The translations under genes were made by a program, and so were the position numbers. Positions 11,863 through 18,882 of a DNA stretch of 29,532 nucleotides are shown in pieces; the first letter of the stretch is position 1, and each line of letters opens with the position of its first letter. The stretch is from a virus. The notes under the pieces are model-generated. The model had not been told where the DNA came from. It saw nothing but the letters and a program-made list of their open reading frames with translations, and did not search any database. Where the stretch lies: positions 1 through 29,532 of IMG/VR virus record IMGVR_UViG_3300015202_000038. One strand, given 5' to 3'.

Positions 11863-12627
11863 CTATTTAACAAGCTTCAGCAATTCTTCCCGTGCTGACT
11901 TCGGGAATACCCAGTCCTCGCGGCCTTTGACGCGCAATTTGGCCACAGCTTCTGCGTACTTTGGTCGGCGCAACTTGCTGCGCACAATCTTCGGCTCACG
12001 ACCTAGCTCTCTAGCCAGATCAGCGATAGTGATTTGATCATCGCTGACTTCGGTCGATGCCTTCGGCTTATCGTCTTTCGACTTTTTATCAGGCCTCGAT
12101 GCTCGGGCGGCTTTTTTGTCAGCAACATGCTTGGCTTGCCGCGCAGCTTTTTCAGGGTCTTTTTTAGGATCAACCTGACCGCGAGCAAGCGCTTCTTCTT
12201 TGATGCCGGCTTTTTCAAGCTCGGACAGCTTAAGAGCTTGTTCTTTAATGCTATCGCCGAGTTTCACCTTTTTATCCGCGCGTAGACGAGCGTTTTCGTC
12301 TTTCATTTTTTCGCGTGAGTGACGGGTCCACGTGTCTGGTACGTCAATGCCTCGCGCAAGACCTGTGGGAACCTTCGTTGTTTTTGGCGAAGGTTTTTCG
12401 ATGAGCTTTTCCTCGTCAGCGAGCGGTAAGTTTTTTGCAACCACGGGGTCGTCGGTCACGGGCCGGGTTTCGATGTTCGCTCCGGGCAAAACATCGATAA
12501 ACCCGGCAGACTCGAGGGAGGTAATTGCTTCTTGCAACTTAGCGGTTGAAGCTTTCCAGGATTTCAATTCAGGTTTGCTTGCGTTAAGGCGTAGTCGATT
12601 GAGCTTGCCAAGTTGGCTCTCGATCAT
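11863..12627 (-). CDS. Lys-rich protein with C-terminal HTH-like domain (254 aa)
   Basis: ATG 12627 has AAGGA 7 nt upstream. The N-terminal 45 residues are helical, followed by a long, highly charged Lys/Ala/Glu region (about 100-195, for example EKAARQAKHVADKKAARASR) likely to be extended or coiled-coil. The C-terminal domain (about 198-254) reads QITIADLARELGREPKIVRSKLR followed by DWVFPKSAREELLKLV. It matches the domain in 9309-9839 and 26280-26645. A basic tail linked to a DNA-binding-like domain suggests nucleoid or origin binding. It has its own regulated promoters at 12678 and 12772. Confidence 0.7.
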   Translation of the reverse strand: MIESQLGKLNRLRLNASKPELKSWKASTAKLQEAITSLESAGFIDVLPGANIETRPVTDDPVVAKNLPLADEEKLIEKPSPKTTKVPTGLARGIDVPDTWTRHSREKMKDENARLRADKKVKLGDSIKEQALKLSELEKAGIKEEALARGQVDPKKDPEKAARQAKHVADKKAARASRPDKKSKDDKPKASTEVSDDQITIADLARELGREPKIVRSKLRRPKYAEAVAKLRVKGREDWVFPKSAREELLKLVK

Positions 12628-12677
12628 GGCGATTTCCTTGCGTCATATCAGAGGCGTTATCGTCTCGTGATATTTGC

Positions 12678-12706
12678 AACGTACCGCTGACGGTACCAGT
12701 TGTCAA
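12678..12706 (-). promoter_or_regulatory. promoter with operator dyad for genes 12627-11551
   Basis: TTGACA (12701-12706), 17 bp, TACGTT (12678-12683). A perfect dyad GTACCG-CTGA-CGGTAC (12681-12696) lies across the spacer and -10, where a bound repressor would block polymerase. Confidence 0.6.
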
Positions 12707-12771
12707 CATTACTTATACCATCATTTACTGATCAAGTATTAAATAATTGACGACTGGCAGCTTATCGTCGT

Positions 12772-12804
12772 ATTATACGAATGTCGATTGATCGTCAGTC
12801 AATC
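12772..12804 (-). promoter_or_regulatory. possible upstream promoter with dyad
   Basis: Perfect -10 TATAAT (12772-12777) with TTGACT 19 bp upstream (12797-12802). The -35 lies in a dyad CGATTGA-TCGTCAG-TCAATCG (12785-12805). The spacer is long for sigma70. It would give a leader of about 140 nt for gene 11863-12627. Confidence 0.4.
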
Positions 12805-12831
12805 GATGATTTCCTTTGTGTCGTTGTGAGG

Positions 12832-12862
12832 AGAGGGTGTTGCTTAACGCAGCACCCTCTTT
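12832..12862 (-). terminator. hairpin after primase-helicase gene
   Basis: GAGGGTGCTGC-GTTAA-GCAACACCCTC on the minus strand: an 11-bp stem with one mismatched or wobble pair, starting directly after the stop of 12864-14771. It is followed by the moderately U/C-rich TCCTCAC, so it is a plausible but not ideal intrinsic terminator. Confidence 0.6.
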
Positions 12863-12863
12863 C

Positions 12864-14771
12864 TCAGTCATCTTCATCGGGGGCCTCGTTCTTTTTGAGC
12901 GACCAGGTCATCACTCCTTTAATTTTTTTCTTGATGACGCTCATTTTTTCGGCTGCACGCTTCACCATATCAAGGTTGACCGAACGCTTCTCAGCCATTC
13001 TCATAAGCTTATCAACCTCGGTCGGGTTATCAGTAATAGCGTTCTCAAGAAATTCCATCGCGTCTTGCATGTGACTACCCGCGGTGCCGGTCTTACGCAT
13101 TTCGCGAGCGGCATCAATAATCTCTTGAGAGTTCATCTCTTGAAAACCTCCCCAGATAAACTCGGAGTCGTCATTACTTTTGCCCTCAATCCTGAACGCC
13201 AATGCTTCCTTAGGCTTAACGCTTAAGTTGGTTTTAGTTACCGCCATCATTCGAGTATCGCTGTCGTTCGGATCAACGCCACAAGATAAGACGATGCGAG
13301 CAGAGCCTGTAAAGGACATGGAGCCTTGGCCCGCGTTGATAGCGGCACCTCCCGACTTGACAAGGTGGCGAAGGACGAGCACTGCGCAATCAAAGTCCAT
13401 CGCCAATTTCTTGAATATGCCCATCGCTTGCGCGGTCTCACTCGCTTTGTGGGTATCGGCTTTACCGATATAAGTGTTCAGGGTATCGAATACGATTAAG
13501 CGAGGTTGGATTATTTCCAAATCTTCGTAGATTTCTTCCATGGCGCTATCATCATCAATGGAAAAAGGTTCTTCCACAGGGTGGTAATTTGATAAGTGAC
13601 CATAGCCGTTCATTCTCAATCGAGGCTTGGTAACTGCGCGAGCATCATTCTCAAGGTCAAAGTAGACAACGCCCCCTTTAACAACGGGTTGACCTTTTCT
13701 CACGGAGGGTATGCGCTCACCCGCGGCGACCTTTGCGGCAACCATCTGAGCAAGATAGGATTTACCCAAGCCCGGGTCGCCTTCAAGTATCGTCAGCTGT
13801 CGCTTAGCGAGATAAGGCCACCAAAGCCAATCAATCTCTTCTTCTTGGATTTCACTTATTGGGGTGAAGTTAAACCGTTTGAGAGGTTTTTCGTCCCGGG
13901 ACTCTTCGGCGTCGGACTTATTTTTGTAAGCGAGCCGACCTGAAGGTTTTTGATTGAACTGATGATCAATTATTTTTGATAGCTCGCGACGAAGGTGATG
14001 ATCCTCTGTTCGGCGACCGGCAAACTTATTCCAGACTGAGGGCTTGATGACGGCGACAGCCTGGTCAACCGACATACCGGCTTCAATACAAGCATTCTCC
14101 AGCTTCCATAACATTTCACTACGATCTGCTTTACCTATAATTTTTTTGGCGATCAATTCTTTGCGAACCCAAAAGGGTAATTTGTTATTATACTCTTCGA
14201 AAACTTCTTTGGCGCTGAGAATTTCACCATCCATTGCCTGTTCATCAGGCAGCCGGTTTTTAATACGCTTAAGGCTGTATATTGGCCCATCATCCCACAG
14301 CACGCGAACTTTCGGCCGTGTCTTATATTTGTAGTTAATTGTTCCGGGCACGCGGAATAGCTGCGTAATATCCCAGCCGCCGTGGTCAGCCTCGACAAAA
14401 TAAGTTAACCTACGGTTTACGTTTTCATCCATCGGCTCAGTCAAAGCCCACAAGCCGACGAAGCGAGCGGGAGAAGACTCGATTACGTAAGTAGGCTTGA
14501 GGCCCTTGAATATCTCACCGCGGGGGTCTGCGAAATCAAGGTCGGCGTATAGCAAACTCGGGAGGCAAGCTTCGACTTTAGTACGAGCTCGTCGGTTAAA
14601 TCCGTGAGGACACCAGTAGATATCTTTTTCATCATTATCTCGAAGAAACTTGCGAACCGACCCAAACTCATCGGGCGCAAAAAAGGTTTCTTTGAAATTA
14701 CCCCCGCCATCTTTTGTGGCGATGCAAAAAAACGAGCCAGGCTGTTGTTTCCAAATCTCAAGAATTAGCAC
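12864..14771 (-). CDS. primase-polymerase/helicase fusion (replicative)
   Basis: 635 residues with a GTG start (AGGAA 8 nt upstream), overlapping the small HTH gene. The N-terminal part fits archaeo-eukaryotic-type primases of the RepB/PrimPol group. It shows the metal motif LLYADLDF (D77, D79), then ESSPARFVGLW (about 98-108) and LFRVPGTINYK (about 138-148). From about 320 on comes a RecA-like hexameric helicase domain: Walker A GDPGLGKS (331-338), VVYFDLEND (368-376), Walker B LIVFDT (425-430) and a C-terminal RHLVKSGG segment. The enzyme should unwind DNA and prime synthesis for the family A polymerase encoded at 18882. It is divergently transcribed from the polymerase operon. Confidence 0.88.
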   Translation of the reverse strand: MLILEIWKQQPGSFFCIATKDGGGNFKETFFAPDEFGSVRKFLRDNDEKDIYWCPHGFNRRARTKVEACLPSLLYADLDFADPRGEIFKGLKPTYVIESSPARFVGLWALTEPMDENVNRRLTYFVEADHGGWDITQLFRVPGTINYKYKTRPKVRVLWDDGPIYSLKRIKNRLPDEQAMDGEILSAKEVFEEYNNKLPFWVRKELIAKKIIGKADRSEMLWKLENACIEAGMSVDQAVAVIKPSVWNKFAGRRTEDHHLRRELSKIIDHQFNQKPSGRLAYKNKSDAEESRDEKPLKRFNFTPISEIQEEEIDWLWWPYLAKRQLTILEGDPGLGKSYLAQMVAAKVAAGERIPSVRKGQPVVKGGVVYFDLENDARAVTKPRLRMNGYGHLSNYHPVEEPFSIDDDSAMEEIYEDLEIIQPRLIVFDTLNTYIGKADTHKASETAQAMGIFKKLAMDFDCAVLVLRHLVKSGGAAINAGQGSMSFTGSARIVLSCGVDPNDSDTRMMAVTKTNLSVKPKEALAFRIEGKSNDDSEFIWGGFQEMNSQEIIDAAREMRKTGTAGSHMQDAMEFLENAITDNPTEVDKLMRMAEKRSVNLDMVKRAAEKMSVIKKKIKGVMTWSLKKNEAPDEDD

Positions 14772-14946
14772 GTTTACGTTCCTCTTCCACCAGCCTATTA
14801 TATTCCGTGCTGTGGATAAGGATTAGCCGACCGAATGTTTCATAATTAACTTTCCCCCTAGCGATGCGCTTTAATAATGTCTTATACCTGATACCCATTG
14901 CAGTGGCGGTATCAGCCACTTTATGGTATTCTCCGATCTGTTGCAT
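14758..14946 (-). CDS. small HTH/excisionase-like DNA-binding protein (62 aa)
   Basis: Start placed at ATG 14946 (MQQIGEYHKVADTATAMGI) because the predicted transcript begins near 14972; a longer frame reaching 15021 would start upstream of that. HKVADTATAMGIRYKTLLKRIARG is a helix-turn-helix of the MerR/excisionase or Fis-like type, followed by a basic helix at the end (RLVEEERKRANS). Its 3' end overlaps the primase-helicase start by 14 nt, so the two are coupled. Located at the divergent promoter pair, it is a good candidate for the local repressor or switch. Confidence 0.65.
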   Translation of the reverse strand: MQQIGEYHKVADTATAMGIRYKTLLKRIARGKVNYETFGRLILIHSTEYNRLVEEERKRANS

Positions 14947-14957
14947 GAGATGACCCG

Positions 14958-14986
14958 TTGACAAATGGCAATTGCTGTAATATATT
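14958..14986 (+). promoter_or_regulatory. consensus promoter of the plus-strand replication operon
   Basis: TTGACA (14958-14963), exactly 17 bp, TATATT (14981-14986). It precedes the kinase gene (ATG 15034) with a leader of about 40 nt. Confidence 0.8.
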
Positions 14987-15007
14987 TGAAATGTCTCAAT
15001 GAGGCAA
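14979..15007 (-). promoter_or_regulatory. divergent promoter sharing its -10 with the plus-strand promoter
   Basis: On the minus strand TTGCCT (15002-15007), 17 bp, TATATT (14979-14984). The palindrome AATATATT at 14979-14986 serves as -10 for both directions, so only one polymerase can occupy the site at a time. A small palindrome CTCAATGAG (14995-15003) lies in the minus-strand spacer. Confidence 0.6.
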
Positions 15008-15033
15008 CTTATATTTGTCAAGAGGGGTCGCCG

Positions 15034-15510
15034 ATGATCGTTATTGAGGGTATGGACAATTCAGGTAAGTCTACTTTGGCCATTGCGATGGGCCTAAAGC
15101 TTAACTTGGAAGTCATCGAAAGTGGGGGACCTCCTTTATCCGATCAAGAGATAAATGAACGGGTAGATAAGTACAGTGTTATGGGAGAGTACTTATTCGT
15201 CAGGCATCCCGTAATCTCCAATTCAATCTATGGTCAAGTACGCCTTGAGGGTGATCTTATTACCGCTGACCGCCGAGCTCGATTTTATGCCGCTAAGCCT
15301 ATCCTTATATATTGTGACGCTGGCGCGAGAGGTTTAAGTGCTCATGTCGTGAAGGCTCACGATACTGAAAAGCATCTTGAAGATATTACCAACAACTACA
15401 ACAAGCTTTTATATCTGTACCGTCAATGGGCGGCAGAACATGCTCGGTTTATTTATCGCATTGGCGATGATGTAGATAATTTAATCGAGCTGGTCGACTA
15501 CACCACATAA
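15034..15510 (+). CDS. deoxynucleoside monophosphate (thymidylate-type) kinase
   Basis: 158 residues; ATG 15034 is preceded by AAGAGGGG. The P-loop IEGMDNSGKST (residues 4-14) has the E-G-x-D-x-x-G-K-S-T form of thymidylate and other dNMP kinases. VRHPVISNSIYGQV (about 59-72) corresponds to the DR-type substrate loop, ending in a Y-G. ADRRARFYAAKPILIYCDA leads into the usual strand with a D-A after it. It would phosphorylate dNMPs, possibly a modified dCMP, to diphosphates. It is the first gene of the plus-strand nucleotide and replication operon. Confidence 0.8.
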   Translation: MIVIEGMDNSGKSTLAIAMGLKLNLEVIESGGPPLSDQEINERVDKYSVMGEYLFVRHPVISNSIYGQVRLEGDLITADRRARFYAAKPILIYCDAGARGLSAHVVKAHDTEKHLEDITNNYNKLLYLYRQWAAEHARFIYRIGDDVDNLIELVDYTT

Positions 15511-15533
15511 CTATAGATAAGGGGGAAAATAAT

Positions 15534-16394
15534 ATGATACCGACTCACCGGCATGCCGATGGCGGCCTTTATCGGCTTGCGGCTAAAAACATCGCAGGCA
15601 AAGATGATGGTGACTGGCAAGATGGGGTGTTGTACCAATGCTGCACCGATGGCAAAATGAGGTGGACAACTAAGCGGCGCTTCGAAGATAGGTTCAAGTA
15701 TATTGACCCGAAAGCCACTCAGCATGAACGCTTTAATTTGTTTGAAGACGAAGATATTATTGGAACGATAGTGTTTTGTGTCACTGAAGTAGATGACATA
15801 CGACACTTGCTCATAAAGGGTAAAGCTTCGCCCGGCAAGAACGATGAAGTCTTTTTGCAAGTCAAGCGAGTGCTTGAGTCTCAAGCGGAAATTATGACGC
15901 AGGGACTTCATCGGAGTAATGCCCCGCTGATAGATTTTTTAGGGGATGTTACCACTTTTCATAGAAAGTTTGCGCAATTCCCCAACAGCTCGGACAGCCA
16001 CTTACTACCCGAAGACTTATTCGACTTTCGTGCAAAGTTTCATCTAGAAGAGTCACAAGAGTATAAAAACTCCGGCGAGGCTATCTACGCTATTCTTGAA
16101 ACTGGTCAAGGGCCGACAACCGCGGAAGAACGCCGCCATATCGTGAAGCACCTGGCTGACCAGCTCGATGCTGTCTGCGATGCCTTGTTTGTGATATTCG
16201 GCACAGTCGACATTCAGTTTGATCGAGCTACGCTGTATTCAGCATGGCGCCGCGTGATGAGCAAGAATATGCAAAAGGTCCGCGCGTATGCCGAAGGCGA
16301 TGATCGCAGCAAGCGTGATAGCAAGTTCGACATTGTGAAGCCCGCGGGCTGGACGCCACCCGATCACACTGACCTGATCAAGTATGGAGCATAG
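15534..16394 (+). CDS. DUF1653-like/MazG-like nucleotide pyrophosphohydrolase fusion
   Basis: 286 residues, AAGGGGG ahead of the ATG. The N-terminal 60 residues (DGGLYRLAAKN...WTTKRRFEDRFKYI) look like a DUF1653-type small beta domain. The C-terminal part is an all-alpha MazG/PRA-PH-like domain: DFLGDVTTFHRKF (134-146), metal-binding LEESQEY (171-177; E172, E173, E176) and LADQLDAVCDALFV (207-220; D212, D216). A W-R-R-V-M-x-K-N-M-x-K segment follows. Such enzymes hydrolyse (d)NTPs to (d)NMP plus pyrophosphate. In this operon it may remove dCTP and supply dCMP, as T4 dCTPase does; that assignment is inference. Confidence 0.78.
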   Translation: MIPTHRHADGGLYRLAAKNIAGKDDGDWQDGVLYQCCTDGKMRWTTKRRFEDRFKYIDPKATQHERFNLFEDEDIIGTIVFCVTEVDDIRHLLIKGKASPGKNDEVFLQVKRVLESQAEIMTQGLHRSNAPLIDFLGDVTTFHRKFAQFPNSSDSHLLPEDLFDFRAKFHLEESQEYKNSGEAIYAILETGQGPTTAEERRHIVKHLADQLDAVCDALFVIFGTVDIQFDRATLYSAWRRVMSKNMQKVRAYAEGDDRSKRDSKFDIVKPAGWTPPDHTDLIKYGA

Positions 16395-16397
16395 GTC

Positions 16398-17234
16398 ATG
16401 AAAGTCGAATGGTTAGCGCATGTTATGAGGCTTAGCCTTCGGCCGGATGACTTTTACTCCGGCTGCCGAAAAATCCACCAAGGGCTTCATTTCAAGTTCA
16501 TGGATTTGTGGGATGCTGAGGATCCTCTGGTACTTGAGGACTGCGGATATACGTCGGCTAAAATGTCTCACCTTCGTCGGCTATACCTTCACGAAGAGTC
16601 TCGTGACATGGCTAAGATGTTGTGGGACCTTCGACGTACTAAAGACTCTTACGGGTCAGTGTGTTTTACCACTTTTAACCACTTGCTCAAGAACGATATT
16701 ACTAAAAAATCGAAGCGGGCAAGCGTTATGGGTCCTTGCCTTCAGAGCGTTGCAATCACCCAAATAAAGGGCGGTAACAAGAGTGCTCGCTATAGCATTG
16801 ATGTTTTCTATCGAACCACAGAGCTGCTCAAGAAGTTTCCTGCCGACCTTATCTTTATTCGAGATGTTTTGCTTGAAGGATTTAACTTCGAAGGCATGGA
16901 ATTTATGGGCATGACTTGTCACTTTGCAAATGTTACAAGTCATCCACAGTATTATGTCACTGCTCTTGCTCATTGGGATGATTGGGAAGAACGGCTGGAG
17001 CGTATTAAATCAAAAGACAAATACTTTTTCGAGTGGATTGTGAAATGGACAGCTCGATACCTGTGCGACGAGCATTACCGCGGGATCGCAAAGTTTGCAC
17101 AGGCTCAGCGCGTGAAAGATGACGCAGACGCTCGAATAAAAGGTAAAAAAAGAAAAGCGCTGGCCACTTACCTCCGTGAAAACCACCCCGGGCATCGGAA
17201 TGCTTATGTTGAGCCCGAAGGAGACGACGACTGA
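16398..17234 (+). CDS. divergent thymidylate-synthase-family protein (first paralogue)
   Basis: 278 residues, GGAG 8 nt before the ATG. It lacks clear similarity over its first 100 residues, but then shows the thymidylate synthase core: MGPCLQSVAITQI (C114 as candidate nucleophile) and the strand-loop YRTTELLKKFPADLIFIRD (about 138-156). TCHFANVTSHPQY (about 173-185) matches the H-x-Y-x-x-H region. Counted from the conserved Arg139, the position of the dUMP-selecting Asn is Asp150. The C-terminal 50 residues are basic then acidic. Taken with the next gene it suggests a dCMP-acting enzyme or an inactive partner subunit. Alignment was by eye. Confidence 0.65.
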   Translation: MKVEWLAHVMRLSLRPDDFYSGCRKIHQGLHFKFMDLWDAEDPLVLEDCGYTSAKMSHLRRLYLHEESRDMAKMLWDLRRTKDSYGSVCFTTFNHLLKNDITKKSKRASVMGPCLQSVAITQIKGGNKSARYSIDVFYRTTELLKKFPADLIFIRDVLLEGFNFEGMEFMGMTCHFANVTSHPQYYVTALAHWDDWEERLERIKSKDKYFFEWIVKWTARYLCDEHYRGIAKFAQAQRVKDDADARIKGKKRKALATYLRENHPGHRNAYVEPEGDDD

Positions 17235-17317
17235 TGGAGTTAATTTTGAACAGCGATAGCGGTTCTTCTGCTCCTCAACATGCCACACACTTTCACCCAA
17301 TGCCGACGCCTTCGTGA
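17234..17317 (+). CDS. small hypothetical peptide (27 aa)
   Basis: ATG overlaps the stop of the upstream gene (TGATG) and has an excellent AAGGAG ribosome site 7 nt before it. The peptide (MELILNSDSGSSAPQHATHF and seven more) is rich in Ser, Pro and His and ends 9 nt before the next ATG. Short length is the main doubt. Confidence 0.5.
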   Translation: MELILNSDSGSSAPQHATHFHPMPTPS

Positions 17318-17326
17318 GGATGACGA

Positions 17327-18199
17327 ATGAAACCCTATATCTACACGAGCTTCAACGATGCAATCACCCAAGCGTCACACCACTTGCAATACCGCAGCAA
17401 AGTGGTTCACAGCGAGCGTTGGCAAGGTGCGGAGATTGCAAACAAGCCTGAGATGGCTATGCACGAGGTAACGCATTGCTCGTTTGCTGTGGACCTTCAT
17501 GGTCTTTTCAAGGGTCACAAGTTACCTCAGGTTGAAACGCTTGCCAAAGACATTCAGCCTAACCTTCCTTGGGCGGATGACCATTTCCTCGAGCGAGTCA
17601 GCGGTGCACCCATGAACCCGGGTAAAGAATGGGCTAATTGGCCTTACGGCAAATCGGCTGCGACATTTCTTGATAATAACGGTCAATTCAACCATAACTA
17701 TATGGAAAGATATTGGCCAAAAGACGCGGGGCCTCATGTTGCTGCAACAGAAGATGCACTACATTGGGAGATGGAGTTTCACAAGCACGACTGCATGCTG
17801 GGGCCGAAACAAGCTAACCGCGGTATTCGATACCAGTACGGGGATTTGAACGATGTTCTTGACCTGCTGAGGAAAGACCCGCTCACTCGCCAAGCCTATC
17901 TACCGATTTGGTTTCCCGAGGATACAGGCGGTGGAGCTAAGCGAGCGCCTTGCACGATCGGGTACCACTTCACGATGCGCGAAGATAGGCTTGACCTCAG
18001 TTACCATATTCGGTCGTGCGACTTTGTTCGCCACTTCCGCGATGACCTCTACTTGACTGCGCGACTGCAGCTGTGGGTTATCGAACAGCTCCAGGAGCGT
18101 GATAGTCGATGGAACACTGTCCAGGCCGGTAAGTTTATCATGCAGATCGGCTCGCTTCATTGTTTTCGCAATGACTACCAAATGCTGTATGGGAATTGA
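17327..18199 (+). CDS. thymidylate synthase family, predicted dCMP hydroxymethylase or methylase
   Basis: 290 residues, GAGG 7 nt before ATG. The core family motifs are evident: DPLTRQAYLPIW (184-195, for D-P-x-S-R-R), RAPCTIGYHF (206-215; catalytic C209), YHIRSCDFVRHFRDDLY (226-242) and AGKFIMQIGSLHCF (267-280, for H-x-Y). In thymidylate synthase the position 11 residues after the Arg of R-S-C-D is an Asn that selects dUMP. Here that position is Asp240, as in T4 dCMP hydroxymethylase. The second Arg of the phosphate-binding R-R pair is Gln. I predict action on dCMP (hydroxymethylation or methylation). It lies between the paralogue and the dCMP deaminase. Confidence 0.82.
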   Translation: MKPYIYTSFNDAITQASHHLQYRSKVVHSERWQGAEIANKPEMAMHEVTHCSFAVDLHGLFKGHKLPQVETLAKDIQPNLPWADDHFLERVSGAPMNPGKEWANWPYGKSAATFLDNNGQFNHNYMERYWPKDAGPHVAATEDALHWEMEFHKHDCMLGPKQANRGIRYQYGDLNDVLDLLRKDPLTRQAYLPIWFPEDTGGGAKRAPCTIGYHFTMREDRLDLSYHIRSCDFVRHFRDDLYLTARLQLWVIEQLQERDSRWNTVQAGKFIMQIGSLHCFRNDYQMLYGN

Positions 18200-18395
18200 T
18201 GTGGCTACCCATCGGACAAAGTTTAATTTGCAAGATAGAGTGCATATCGACCAAGACAAGTCTCTAGTGGGGTACATCACGGGCATCACCCTTCGCGGGA
18301 ATGATTTTGCCAACTATGAGGTAAGCTATTTTCATAATGGTGGTTCTTATTCACCCGTTATCGAGGAATGGCGACTCGGGAAAGTGGAGAATTGA
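18189..18395 (+). CDS. small beta-rich hypothetical protein (68 aa)
   Basis: It overlaps the end of the preceding gene by 11 nt. ATG 18189 is used here, but GTG 18201 with GGGAA ahead is equally possible. The sequence is beta-like: FNLQDRVHIDQDKSLVGYIT, then YEVSYFHNGGSYSPVIEEWRL. The pattern hydrophobic-Q/G-D-x-V followed by G-x-I-T-x-I and a terminal E-E-W-R-L resembles small SH3/KOW-like phage proteins of unknown role. It ends 1 nt before the deaminase start codon. Confidence 0.65.
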   Translation: MGIDVATHRTKFNLQDRVHIDQDKSLVGYITGITLRGNDFANYEVSYFHNGGSYSPVIEEWRLGKVEN

Positions 18396-18396
18396 T

Positions 18397-18882
18397 ATGG
18401 GCAGAATTAGCCGACAACAGCTTTTTATGGGGATAGCAAGACTCGCAGCAATGCGGGCCACCTGCTTTCGACTAAATGTCGGCGCAGTAATTGTTGAGGA
18501 CAACAACCCTTTGGCCGTGGGGTATAATGGTCAACCCCCTGGTGCACCTCATTGCACGGGTAATGATTGCGTAGGAAGGGTACCGGGTAGGTGCAACACG
18601 CTTCATGCTGAAGCAAACGCGATCAGAAAAGCCGAAGAGCGCTTGGCCGACCCCTTACGGGTACCTGGGTCTGTGGATCTGTATTGTACCCACAGTCCTT
18701 GCCGTCAATGCGCTGGGCTCATCAGCGAAAGCCCTTTGAATATCAGCCGTATCTTTTTTGAAGTTGCTTACCGAGACACCAGCCACCTCAGCATGTTTAA
18801 GCAAACTCGGGAAGTTTATGTTGTCACCGCTGCCGGTTATGTGGTAGATTATTTTACAAATCGCGTGGTGGAGTTGCCTTGA
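18397..18882 (+). CDS. dCMP deaminase (zinc deoxycytidylate deaminase)
   Basis: 161 residues. ATG 18397 is chosen because GGAG lies 7 nt upstream; a longer frame starts inside the previous gene. It has the zinc and catalytic signature HAEANAI (H70, E72) and SPCRQCAGLI (C102, C105), plus the upstream C-x-x-NVGAVIV strand. ARLAAMRATCFRLNVGA and VGYNGQPPGAPHC correspond to the usual dCMP deaminase start and substrate loop. It converts dCMP to dUMP for dTTP synthesis. Its stop overlaps the polymerase start (TGATG). Cytosine supply would thus be drained by this enzyme, the pyrophosphohydrolase and the dCMP-type synthases. Confidence 0.88.
   Translation: MGRISRQQLFMGIARLAAMRATCFRLNVGAVIVEDNNPLAVGYNGQPPGAPHCTGNDCVGRVPGRCNTLHAEANAIRKAEERLADPLRVPGSVDLYCTHSPCRQCAGLISESPLNISRIFFEVAYRDTSHLSMFKQTREVYVVTAAGYVVDYFTNRVVELP

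Noticed and set aside
12816-13473. Plus-strand frames opposite the primase-helicase gene
   Set aside because: They lie antisense to a protein with clear primase and helicase motifs and have no conserved motifs of their own.
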